NCBI GenBank assembly: GCA_039923935.1
Contig: JBDTBU010000315.1
Coordinates: forward strand, 1-21,545
Direction: 5' to 3'
From: Paraktedonobacter sp039923935
Lineage (GTDB): Bacteria > Chloroflexota > Ktedonobacteria > Ktedonobacterales > Ktedonobacteraceae
Length of the DNA: 21,545 bases
Made by a program: the position numbers and the translations under genes. Of this stretch, positions 14,399 through 21,545 are shown in pieces (position 1 is the stretch's first letter; every line of letters begins with the position of its first letter). The notes under the pieces are model-generated. The model ran no database searches. It was not told where the DNA came from and was given only the letters and a program-made list of their open reading frames with translations.

Positions 14399-16414
14399 AT
14401 GAGACAAAGCGACGGCAGCGAGATTCTTGGACCCAACGATCCGCGCACGATTGTCATTGGCATTATCCATGTGACGCCCGGCGATGACCGCCAGAGCGTA
14501 CTGACCGCGATCTCCACGCAAGAGAAACTGGGGCGCGATCAGATCGTACTCGAACTCCCAGCGCAGAATAAAGCGTTTAAAAATGCGGTGGATTTCGAGG
14601 GACTGCGCCAAATGGCGGGCGAAATTGAGGCCACCTTGGTGCTGGTAGTACCAGCGCGTTCGAAAATTGCGACATACGCAAAAAAAGAACGTTTTGTACT
14701 GTACTCTTCTCTCGATGAACTAACTACTGCTGAATTTCCACCGCTCCAACCAGACGGCACAGAGCAGGCCGCACCTGTGGAAGATGACACAGCAGATCAC
14801 GCGATCACTTTCCCAATCACGCCACTAGAAACGCCTGTCGGGCAAGCTGACGTACTTGCCACTACATCAACCGCGACAAATGAAACACTGGTCGTGGCTC
14901 AGAACCAACCTTTGCCTGACGTGCCAGAAACACCCACGGAAGATGTGGCAGACGAGAAGCATACAGCCCCCTTGGTAGAGGATGATGAAGCGCCAACCAA
15001 TCCAGGCCTGGCCGCTGTCTCCGCACAAACTGCAGGGCAGGTTGAAGCGCAACATCCGGCGGACGATGCTGACGACACGTTGGACAACACTCAGCCGCAA
15101 GCCGCAACAATTGATGCAACTGGTGCACTGGGCGGCACCGTACCAGCAACCCTGGCTTCTGGCACGGGCGCATTGGTGCCAGCCGGCTCTTTACCGCCAA
15201 CCTTCTATTATGAACAGCAGCCAGAGCCGCCGCGCCGCCGTTCATGGCGAAATCTGATCATCACGGCGGCGGTTGTGCTGCTCTTGATCGTCATGGGTGT
15301 GGCCTTCAATCGTCCCATCCTTGACCTCTTCTTTCCGCCAACAGCGACGGTGACGATTATCCCAAATAGCCAGCGGCTCCAGCATACCTACCAGATCACA
15401 GCAGTGCTGGGTCTACCCGATCCCTCGAAGGATCAGGTGGATGCACGCGCGATCTATGCCAGTTCGCAGCCACAAAGCTCGACAGCCAGGGCAACGGGCC
15501 AGGGTACCATACCGGGCCAACAAGCGCGTGGTGTGCTAACCTTCTACAACATAAGCACATCTCCCCAGGCGATCCCGGCGGGCACAGTGATCTTTGACCC
15601 TCACAATAGCAATGTCGTGGTGGTCAACGACGATGCCCTGACCCTACCGGGCTTTGATCCATCCCAGCGCAAGGGCATAACGGATAACGCGCATACGCTC
15701 AATGTCGGTAGCAACCAGAATATTCCGGGCAACGACATCACCACGGCTCTCTGTTGCGGCGGCACAGTGTATGTGAGCAATCTGACAGCGTTTAGTGGTG
15801 GACTGGACCCACAAACCTTCGCCTATGTACAGCAGAGCGATATCGATAGCGCAGCCCAAGGTTTAGAGGCCACGCTCAATGGACAAACCACGCAGATTTT
15901 GCAGGGGCAAACGCGCTCAAACGAGCGGCCCGTGGGCCAGCCAAGATGTGCGCCGCAGGTGCAAAGTACCAACATGGCTGGTACTACGGCTAACACAGTC
16001 ACGGTCATGGTAACGATGAACTGCCTAGGCGAGGTCTACGATATGCAAGCAGTGCAGATCCTAACCGCACGCAAACTGATGCAGGACGCCAGTGTTAACC
16101 CAGGTCCAGCGTACGCGCCAGTGGGCAATGTTGTGGCACAAGTGGCGAAAGCTACACCCGCCGAACGCGGTGATGTGCTGCTAACAGTCAACGCGCTGGG
16201 CATGTGGGCCTATCAGTTCAGCAACACCCAACGCACGTCTATGGCTCGCTTGATTGCCGGACAAAGCAGCCAGAATGCTCGTGCCAAACTGCTCCAACAA
16301 CCCGGCGTACACGATGTCGCGATCACGCTGAGCGGCGTAGGCGTCACAACCGTGCCGGGCGATGTGACACACATCACGCTGAATGTCGAGGCAGTGCAAG
16401 GTTTGCACGTCTAA
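14399..16414 (+). CDS. Single-pass membrane protein of the baseplate-J-like type; ectodomain shared with the Ser/Thr kinase
   Basis: A protein of 671 residues from the ATG at 14399 (GAGG, 5-nt spacing); an upstream TTG adds 17 codons. Residues 1-125 form an alpha/beta domain (TIVIGIIHVTPGDDRQSVL, IVLELPAQNKAFKNAVDFEG) like the N-terminus of baseplate-J-like proteins. Residues 125-280 are acidic and Pro/Ala/Thr-rich. One membrane helix lies at about 285-305, after basic PPRRRSWRN, then an outside domain from PTATVTIIP (about 314) to the end. That domain matches the kinase at 17176-20046 along its length, including CC, two more Cys, GEVYD and MWAYQF. Predicted topology: N-terminus inside. Probably an envelope protein; despite the name there are no phage genes around it. 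The ligand is unknown. Confidence 0.85.
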   Translation: MRQSDGSEILGPNDPRTIVIGIIHVTPGDDRQSVLTAISTQEKLGRDQIVLELPAQNKAFKNAVDFEGLRQMAGEIEATLVLVVPARSKIATYAKKERFVLYSSLDELTTAEFPPLQPDGTEQAAPVEDDTADHAITFPITPLETPVGQADVLATTSTATNETLVVAQNQPLPDVPETPTEDVADEKHTAPLVEDDEAPTNPGLAAVSAQTAGQVEAQHPADDADDTLDNTQPQAATIDATGALGGTVPATLASGTGALVPAGSLPPTFYYEQQPEPPRRRSWRNLIITAAVVLLLIVMGVAFNRPILDLFFPPTATVTIIPNSQRLQHTYQITAVLGLPDPSKDQVDARAIYASSQPQSSTARATGQGTIPGQQARGVLTFYNISTSPQAIPAGTVIFDPHNSNVVVVNDDALTLPGFDPSQRKGITDNAHTLNVGSNQNIPGNDITTALCCGGTVYVSNLTAFSGGLDPQTFAYVQQSDIDSAAQGLEATLNGQTTQILQGQTRSNERPVGQPRCAPQVQSTNMAGTTANTVTVMVTMNCLGEVYDMQAVQILTARKLMQDASVNPGPAYAPVGNVVAQVAKATPAERGDVLLTVNALGMWAYQFSNTQRTSMARLIAGQSSQNARAKLLQQPGVHDVAITLSGVGVTTVPGDVTHITLNVEAVQGLHV

Positions 16415-16430
16415 CATATTTTTGTCATAC

Positions 16431-16476
16431 AAACGGGCCAGACTGGATATTTCCGACGTTCCAGCTTGGCCCGTTT
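16431..16476. terminator. Hairpin between convergent genes
   Basis: AAACGGGCCA (16431-16440) pairs with TGGCCCGTTT (16467-16476), and after a two-base mismatch CTGG pairs with CCAG, leaving a 14-nt loop. It is placed between stops at 16414 (plus) and 16504 (minus). The short A/T flanks suit a two-way terminator of moderate strength. Confidence 0.65.
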
Positions 16477-16503
16477 ATGTCGTACGCAGAACATAAAAGT
16501 ACG

Positions 16504-17049
16504 TTAACTGTGCATCCACACGCGACTGGTTTCATAGCCCACGCCGTTCCAGTCGAGAACATCAGCCAGGGCTTGCCGGAGAGCCGCTAGGGCTTCTTCA
16601 ATGGTTGACGCGTTGGGCATGACCGTTTGCCGCCAGAAAAAGAGAAAACGCACTCGGCGCGGCTGGCGGGGGTCGCTGAGAATGTAACGTGCGATGGTAC
16701 CGGGAAAGAGGTGCATGTCCCCACGTTTGATCTGTTCCAGGATGTGCACGAAATCTTCTTCCGTCACGCCCTGGCGCAATTCAGCTTCGACGCTGGTAAC
16801 AATCAGTTGGTTCTCCTCTGGTGAAAAGCGCCAACGGGGCACGCTGGTACGCGGACGACCAGCCATACCGCGTCTGTAGCTAGCAACTTCGTCGCGTAGA
16901 AGAACAATGGTACTGCCTATCTTTTCAGCGTTGATATTCCCTTCCCTGATGTATTGATACAGGGTCGAGGCTGCAAGGCCAAGCGCTTCAGCAGCTTCGC
17001 CCACTGAAAGATAGTTTTTAGCCTGTGGCAAATCAACTTTCTCATCCAT
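16504..17049 (-). CDS. Excisionase-type helix-turn-helix DNA-binding protein
   Basis: A 181-residue protein. Residues about 11-60 form a MerR/excisionase-like helix-turn-helix (YLSVGEAAEALGLAASTLYQ, then YIREGNINAEKIGSTIVLL). The C-terminal 110 residues have no motif I recognise; two parts look like folded regulatory helices (VEAELRQGVTEEDFVHILEQ and STIEEALAALRQALADVL). It lies 126 nt downstream of the Ser/Thr kinase on the same strand and may be transcribed with it or from its own AT-rich upstream region. No ribosome site is visible before the ATG at 17049, so a leaderless or weak start is possible. A role in controlling the neighbouring envelope genes is inference. Confidence 0.8.
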   Translation of the reverse strand: MDEKVDLPQAKNYLSVGEAAEALGLAASTLYQYIREGNINAEKIGSTIVLLRDEVASYRRGMAGRPRTSVPRWRFSPEENQLIVTSVEAELRQGVTEEDFVHILEQIKRGDMHLFPGTIARYILSDPRQPRRVRFLFFWRQTVMPNASTIEEALAALRQALADVLDWNGVGYETSRVWMHS

Positions 17050-17175
17050 TGTTTTAGAATAATATTTTATGTGATTTGTGACTAGACTAAAATAGTATGG
17101 TTTTTCATAATTGCCTTTATCAGCAATGAGGCTTCGTAACGCTCAAACTCTGGGGAAGTCCAGCCGACAACCTGC

Positions 17176-20046
17176 CTAAGGGGAAGTATTCACCAGCACA
17201 CGCATCTCGATCTCGTCCACATTACCCGGCAAGTTGCCCGTGGAACGGAATTGCGCGTCCATAATGCCCACCTGTTGCAGCAACAATGCCCGCGCCTCGC
17301 TCTGACTCTTGCCTGCAACCAACATCGCGAGTTGGTGCAGACGCGCTGCTGAGAAGGCATAGGCCCACACGCCTCGCACCTGCACGCTGAGCGCGACGTT
17401 GCCCGCATTGCCGGTAACGCTGACACTGAGCATGGTGACGACAGGCTGTCCGACTTGATGATAGGCCGCGCCAAGGTTGGGGTTGCCTGTGACGCTCGCA
17501 TTGAGCAGACTGCCAGCCACCTGGCGTGCAGCCGCATCGTCGTAGACCTCCTCGCGGCACGTCTCAACAACCTGCACCGTGACGCTTTTCGCGAGATCGC
17601 CAGCACGTTGGTTAGCGCTGACCTTCGACTGACACAGCAGCGTACCATCTACGACGCGTTCGCCACTGCCAACTTGCTTGCCCAACGCGATCTGTGCACC
17701 CTGTGTAAGCTGGCTCGCCAAGCCACCTGCCGCACCATCGATGTCCTTCTGCTGAATCATACTGTTCGCCTGCGCATCCTGGCCTCCGGTGAAAGCTGTA
17801 TTCTTGACGAAAATATCACCATTTGGCACACAACAAGCTTTACTAATATCAAGTGTTGGAATATTACCCGCAATACCAGGATTAACAGCGAAACCTGGGA
17901 CGGTAATTGTGGGAGGATTAGCAGGAACCGAAATAGGACCAGTAAATGAAATTTGCACACCACTATTACCTGTAATAGTGATACTCTGAATTGTTATCGT
18001 ATTAGCTGTATTATTAATAAACGTCAACTGTCCGGTTGCGCGTTGACCAGGGGTAGAGCCGGAGGCGTTGGCGGTGACGGATTGGTTGGGTGAGGTCGCG
18101 GTGATGAGACGAGCTGCGACTTGGTGCTGGACGCTATCGGTGGGTGCGCCGGGGATGGCGGTGAGGGCGTAGTTGTCTTGCGCAGTGTGAGCCTGCGGGG
18201 TCAGCGTGACGGTGACTGTTGGCGCTCCGAACAGATGGAGCAGGCTGCCCTGCGCACCAGCGGCCAGCAAGATTGCCCCAATCAGCGCTAACAGTGCAAG
18301 GGTGGTAACGACGGGCACAAGCGGCCATTTACGAGCACGCGACCCACGACCATGCGGCACCTTGAGCAACGGCAAAGCAAGCTGACGACGCACTGACGTA
18401 TTGCTCGCTGCGAACGTCGAATGCGGCGGACGCGCCTGACTACTGGCGGCGAGATCGCGGGTCGAACGTGCCCCCGCGTCGGACGGGCTAGGCGGACGCG
18501 AACTAGTTGGCGGGCGCGTAAATGTATTGTCGGGCTGGCGTGAACTGCGAGATTGCGTGTGCTCAGTCTGGTTGTTACCAAGCGAACGCTGAGTGTGTTC
18601 AGGTGAGCGCGTACGATGCTGGGAAGAGTCGCCGGATACGAAACGGGCCTGGGTGAAAGAGCTGCTTGCAGCTTCGGAATCGCCGCCACGCTGCGAACGA
18701 GCGGTCTGGGGATCGTTACGGCGACGCGTGTTGGGCTGCCCAGGGTCCAGGGTAGACTCTACGTCCAGAGTAGATCCCAAGGACTCCAAGTCCAGGGTGG
18801 AACCGGATTGTAAGCCGGAGGGCTGCAAGTCGGAGGCAAGTTCCGGCTCTCCATGCAGGTAGTGAAGAGGCAAGTTCATTGGCGCTTGAACAGGGTTCTC
18901 TGCGGGCCGAAGGGGCTGCGGCGCTGCTGGCTCGCTGGCGAAATGGCGGGCTGGGTTTGGTGGACGCGGTACACTGTAGGAAGGAAGGGATAAACCGAAG
19001 CTTCTCTCAGGAAACGCTTTCTGTTTCTCTCTCAAGGAACCTGGTGAGGACTCCGGCCCTTCCTGCATCGACTCCGACACAGCAGAAACCGGACCTAACA
19101 CAAACGATTGTTCCGAGCCATTGAAGGGCCAGGTTGTACCAGTCTGGCTCCAAAGTTCGTCTGCGAGCACGGGAAAGGTCCGCGCATTGCTCAGCAAGGC
19201 CAGGTGTACGGTGTCCCAGAACTCGCGGGCACTGTGGTAGCGTTCTATCGGCAATTCTTGCAGGGCACGCAGGATCGGCTCATCCAGGCCAGGAGGCAGA
19301 TCGACATTCAACAGGCTGGGCCGCGTCGGCGTGAGCAGATCACCCGCCCGCGCGAGGTCCAGTAGCGTGCGCCGAAAAGGCAGTCGGCCAGTACACAACT
19401 GGTAGAGGATCACACCAAGCGCGAACAGATCGCTAGCAGGCTGGGCATGGCCTTGCAACTGTTCCGGGGCCATATAGGCCAGGGTGCCACCGCGTGCAAA
19501 GGTATGGTGCGAGGCATCCGCCTGCACAGCCAAACCGAAATCGCTGAGCACCACCTCTTCTGGTCCAGTTGTAGGCCGTCGAAAGAGGATGTTGAGCGGC
19601 TTGAGGTCGCGATGAATGACCCCATGCGTATGCGCGTACTCGACAGCATCACAAAGTTGGCGAAAAAGCGCGAAACCAGCCGAGAGCGGGAACGGTTTGC
19701 CGGGCGTGAGGCGCTTCTGCAAGTCCCCACCGCGTGCATACTCCATCGCGATATAGAACAGCACCGAACCCTGCGTGACATCGATCAGTTCGATCTGCAT
19801 CTGTTCATAGATACGCAGGATATGCGGATGCTGCCAATCGACGATCTGGCCTGCCTCCTTCATAAAGCGATTCAAGGTATCCTGATCCAGATCGTCGGAC
19901 TTCAAGATTTTGAGCGCAACCTCGCGTTGATCCCGCTCGTCCCATGCCAAACAAACCTCGGCCATGCCGCCACTGCCCAGCATACCATCCAGGCGATAGC
20001 GCTGGCCCAGGTGCTCAATGGGATGTCCGTAGCGCCACAGTTTCAT
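17176..20046 (-). CDS. Transmembrane Ser/Thr protein kinase with extracellular domain
   Basis: A 956-residue PknB-type kinase. The kinase domain (about 16-285) has the Gly loop LGSGGMAEV (23-31), K46 in VALKIL, HRDLKPLN (145-152) with catalytic D147, DFG at 169-171 and APE at 193-195; all key residues are present. Residues about 290-570 are a Ser/Pro/Arg-rich linker with repeated STLD units. One membrane helix (about 575-597, LVPVVTTLALLALIGAILLA) is followed by an ectodomain of about 350 residues, homologous to that of the protein at 14399-16414, instead of PASTA repeats. AGAGGAAA lies about 7 nt before the ATG. It likely phosphorylates cytosolic proteins in response to an outside cue; divergent murD makes the wall a reasonable guess. 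Confidence 0.95.
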   Translation of the reverse strand: MKLWRYGHPIEHLGQRYRLDGMLGSGGMAEVCLAWDERDQREVALKILKSDDLDQDTLNRFMKEAGQIVDWQHPHILRIYEQMQIELIDVTQGSVLFYIAMEYARGGDLQKRLTPGKPFPLSAGFALFRQLCDAVEYAHTHGVIHRDLKPLNILFRRPTTGPEEVVLSDFGLAVQADASHHTFARGGTLAYMAPEQLQGHAQPASDLFALGVILYQLCTGRLPFRRTLLDLARAGDLLTPTRPSLLNVDLPPGLDEPILRALQELPIERYHSAREFWDTVHLALLSNARTFPVLADELWSQTGTTWPFNGSEQSFVLGPVSAVSESMQEGPESSPGSLREKQKAFPERSFGLSLPSYSVPRPPNPARHFASEPAAPQPLRPAENPVQAPMNLPLHYLHGEPELASDLQPSGLQSGSTLDLESLGSTLDVESTLDPGQPNTRRRNDPQTARSQRGGDSEAASSSFTQARFVSGDSSQHRTRSPEHTQRSLGNNQTEHTQSRSSRQPDNTFTRPPTSSRPPSPSDAGARSTRDLAASSQARPPHSTFAASNTSVRRQLALPLLKVPHGRGSRARKWPLVPVVTTLALLALIGAILLAAGAQGSLLHLFGAPTVTVTLTPQAHTAQDNYALTAIPGAPTDSVQHQVAARLITATSPNQSVTANASGSTPGQRATGQLTFINNTANTITIQSITITGNSGVQISFTGPISVPANPPTITVPGFAVNPGIAGNIPTLDISKACCVPNGDIFVKNTAFTGGQDAQANSMIQQKDIDGAAGGLASQLTQGAQIALGKQVGSGERVVDGTLLCQSKVSANQRAGDLAKSVTVQVVETCREEVYDDAAARQVAGSLLNASVTGNPNLGAAYHQVGQPVVTMLSVSVTGNAGNVALSVQVRGVWAYAFSAARLHQLAMLVAGKSQSEARALLLQQVGIMDAQFRSTGNLPGNVDEIEMRVLVNTSP
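17821..18020 (-). other. AT-rich patch inside the kinase ectodomain, with a palindrome
   Basis: Hand counts give 71 G/C in 180 bases at 17821-18000 (19 of 60 at 17941-18000), against 34 of 60 at 17701-17760 and 40 of 60 at 18061-18120. The reading frame is open throughout and encodes a Thr/Ile/Asn-rich beta segment (NTANTITIQSITITGNSG). The patch holds a perfect 9-2-9 palindrome, CACTATTAC-CT-GTAATAGTG (17961-17980). A mosaic origin is possible; relaxed codon use in a beta-rich segment is the alternative. Confidence 0.6.
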
Positions 20047-20269
20047 GTATGTTTCCTCTTTATCAGCCTCAGAGACGGACGCAAGGTCTGTCTCATCTCC
20101 TGTGCCATGAAGAGTATAGAATCAGAAGACGAAAAATTCAAGATATCGCGTAGATAGGGGACCGAGGTACCAGGAATTGCGGACGTGAGCCATACAACAA
20201 GGGGATGCGTATAGTTGTGCTTGCCTGAACCATGCTCCAACTGCTATTATGGCTGCGGCATACCACCAG

Positions 20270-20275
20270 TATAGT
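20270..20275 (+). promoter_or_regulatory. Possible -10 box before murD
   Basis: TATAGT lies 21 bp before the murD ATG, with only a weak TTATGG at the -35 position 17 bp upstream. It would give a very short leader. Nothing else stands out in the 250-bp divergent gap 20047-20296. Confidence 0.3.
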
Positions 20276-20296
20276 AGCAAAGATGGGATAATAAAC

Positions 20297-21545
20297 ATGG
20301 AACTACGTGGGAAGCGTGTCGTAATTATGGGTCTGGGCCTGCACGGCTCTGGCATCGCCTCAGCGCGTTATGCAGCGCAACAGGGCGCACAAGTGCGTGT
20401 CACCGATCTGCGCCAGGCAGAAGTGCTGGCCCCCAGCATCGCAACGTTAGAGGGTCTACCGATAGAGTATATCCTGGGCCAGCACCGCGAGGAGGATTTT
20501 CGTTGGGCTGAGATCGTCCTGCGCGTACCCGGCGTGAAGCGCACCTCGCCTTATCTACGCATTGCCCGCGAACATGGAGCACAGATCGAGCAGGAGATCG
20601 CGCTCTTCTTCAGTGCTTGCCCTGGCCGTATTATCGGCGTGACCGGCACACGCGGCAAAACAACGACCTCGACACTGCTCTACGAACTGCTCAAAGCAAC
20701 GGGCCAGCCCACCGTGCTGGGCGGCAATGTGTCGGGCGTAGAGACGCTCTCGCTGCTCCCGACGATCACACCGCAAACGCAGGTAGTGCTGGAACTTTCG
20801 AGCTGGCAACTAGAAGCCCTGGAGCCGCATCGAATGAGTCCCACAGCAGCAGTGTTGACCAATATCTACCCCGACCACCTGGATACCTACGACGGCATGG
20901 AGGACTATGCCGCAGCGAAGGCCAATATTTTCCGCCACCAACAACCCGACGACCTGGCTGTGTTCAATTACGACAACGCATGGACACGGCAGATGGGTGA
21001 AGAAGCACCAGCCAAGCACACTTGGTTCACCAGCCTGGCACGCGGCGGCAGCTTCCTACGCAACCACGACGAACAGTTTGTACCCTTCACCTTTCGCGAA
21101 ACGCCGATGCGTGGGGCGCACAACCTGGAAAATATCTTGCTCGCCACAACCATGGCGCGGCTGCTCGGCATCGACGACGCCACCATCGCCCGTGTAGTAC
21201 GTGAATTTCGCGGTGTGGCCCATCGCCTGCAAGAGATTGCAGTTATTAACGGCGTCTCCTACATCAACGATACCACCAGCACCACGCCCATTGCTGGTCT
21301 GGCCGCGCTACACGCGTTTGAGAGTCCCATCGTGCTCGTCGCTGGGGGCAACACCAAATACCTGCCCCTCGCCGATTGGCCCGCCGCGATTATGCAGCGC
21401 TGCCGCGACGTGATTCTACTCAAGGGTAGCGGCACCGATGAATTATTACCACATTTGGAAGAAGAAGCACACGCACAGGACCGACCCAATCCCTTGCGCG
21501 ACGTATGCGATAACTTCACCGCCGCAATGGATCAAGCCGTAGCCC
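20297..21545 (+). CDS. murD: UDP-N-acetylmuramoylalanine--D-glutamate ligase, 3' end outside window
   Basis: Cytosolic Mur ligase that adds D-glutamate to UDP-MurNAc-L-Ala with ATP, in peptidoglycan precursor synthesis. 416 codons are present. The N-terminal Rossmann-like domain starts MELRGKRVVIMGLGLHGSG. The ATP loop is GVTGTRGKTTT (114-124). ELSSWQLE (166-173) and NIYPDHLD (189-196) are MurD-type motifs, AAKANIF (206-212) holds the carbamylated Lys position, and HNLEN (275-279) starts the hinge to the C-terminal domain. INDTTSTTP stands where many MurD proteins have NDSKATNP, a modest change. The family is usually about 450 residues, so about 35 are missing. The start at 20297 has only a weak ribosome site (GGGA). 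It is divergent from the Ser/Thr kinase. Confidence 0.93.
   Translation, partial: MELRGKRVVIMGLGLHGSGIASARYAAQQGAQVRVTDLRQAEVLAPSIATLEGLPIEYILGQHREEDFRWAEIVLRVPGVKRTSPYLRIAREHGAQIEQEIALFFSACPGRIIGVTGTRGKTTTSTLLYELLKATGQPTVLGGNVSGVETLSLLPTITPQTQVVLELSSWQLEALEPHRMSPTAAVLTNIYPDHLDTYDGMEDYAAAKANIFRHQQPDDLAVFNYDNAWTRQMGEEAPAKHTWFTSLARGGSFLRNHDEQFVPFTFRETPMRGAHNLENILLATTMARLLGIDDATIARVVREFRGVAHRLQEIAVINGVSYINDTTSTTPIAGLAALHAFESPIVLVAGGNTKYLPLADWPAAIMQRCRDVILLKGSGTDELLPHLEEEAHAQDRPNPLRDVCDNFTAAMDQAVA

Noticed and set aside
14399..16414. Phage tail or contractile injection cluster suggested by baseplate-J-like protein
   Set aside because: The protein has a membrane helix and a sensor-like ectodomain, and no tail, sheath, tube or spike genes are present in the window.
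16504..17049. Excisionase-like protein as sign of an integrated element
   Set aside because: No integrase, attachment site or other mobile genes are seen; the fold is common in ordinary regulators.
19447..20157. Plus-strand frame of 236 codons
   Set aside because: Antisense to the conserved kinase domain (HRDLKPLN, DFG, APE); composition follows codon bias of the real gene.
1..21545. CRISPR array or defence island
   Set aside because: No regularly spaced identical repeats with unique spacers and no cas or known defence genes; the short tandem repeats seen are operator-like or coding.

Overview
The window looks like chromosome of a Gram-positive-like soil or thermophilic Chloroflexi bacterium, most likely a Ktedonobacteria-type organism. 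This is inferred from gene style: strong AGGAGG-type ribosome sites, a prolyl-oligopeptidase-family enzyme with a WD40-like propeller, a zinc-ribbon/Pro-rich/single-pass membrane protein, a membrane protein of the baseplate-J-like type and a Ser/Thr kinase carrying an extracellular domain. No database was consulted, so the taxon is inference. Hand counts in a few stretches give G+C between about one third and two thirds.

Layout. Positions 1-1355 (minus) hold a nearly complete cystathionine beta-synthase. Positions 1613-6009 (plus) hold a signalling run: a soluble PAS/GAF multi-sensor histidine kinase, its OmpR-type response regulator 14 bp downstream, then, after a 166-bp gap with phased TTCAC-like repeats, a stand-alone receiver protein and a 63-residue protein of unknown role. 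Two hairpins separate this run from a convergent minus-strand pair at 6113-7058: an ECF-type sigma factor followed by a small partner-like protein. A 380-bp divergent control region with tandem repeats leads to a large S9 serine peptidase (7439-9901). A hairpin and an M50-like membrane protein with an altered metal motif (9989-10540) follow.

Positions 10541-11099 have no gene but contain a nested, pairable segment (10577-10698) and a very good intrinsic terminator (10767-10805), making a candidate structured RNA. Next come a RepA-like RecA-fold ATPase with a degenerate Walker A (11100-11930), a large inverted repeat, a zinc-ribbon membrane protein (12250-13269), and a convergent inositol-monophosphatase-like gene (13335-14138, minus).

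The right end is the most coherent envelope-related block. It has a single-pass membrane protein with a baseplate-J-like layout (14399-16414, plus), an excisionase-type HTH protein (16504-17049, minus), a transmembrane Ser/Thr kinase (17176-20046, minus) and the start of murD (20297 to the window end, plus). The two membrane proteins carry homologous extracellular domains of about 350 residues with four matching cysteines. They may therefore sense or bind the same thing outside the cell; the neighbouring murD fits a link to the wall but does not prove it. This shared ectodomain pair is the best candidate for an undescribed system here.
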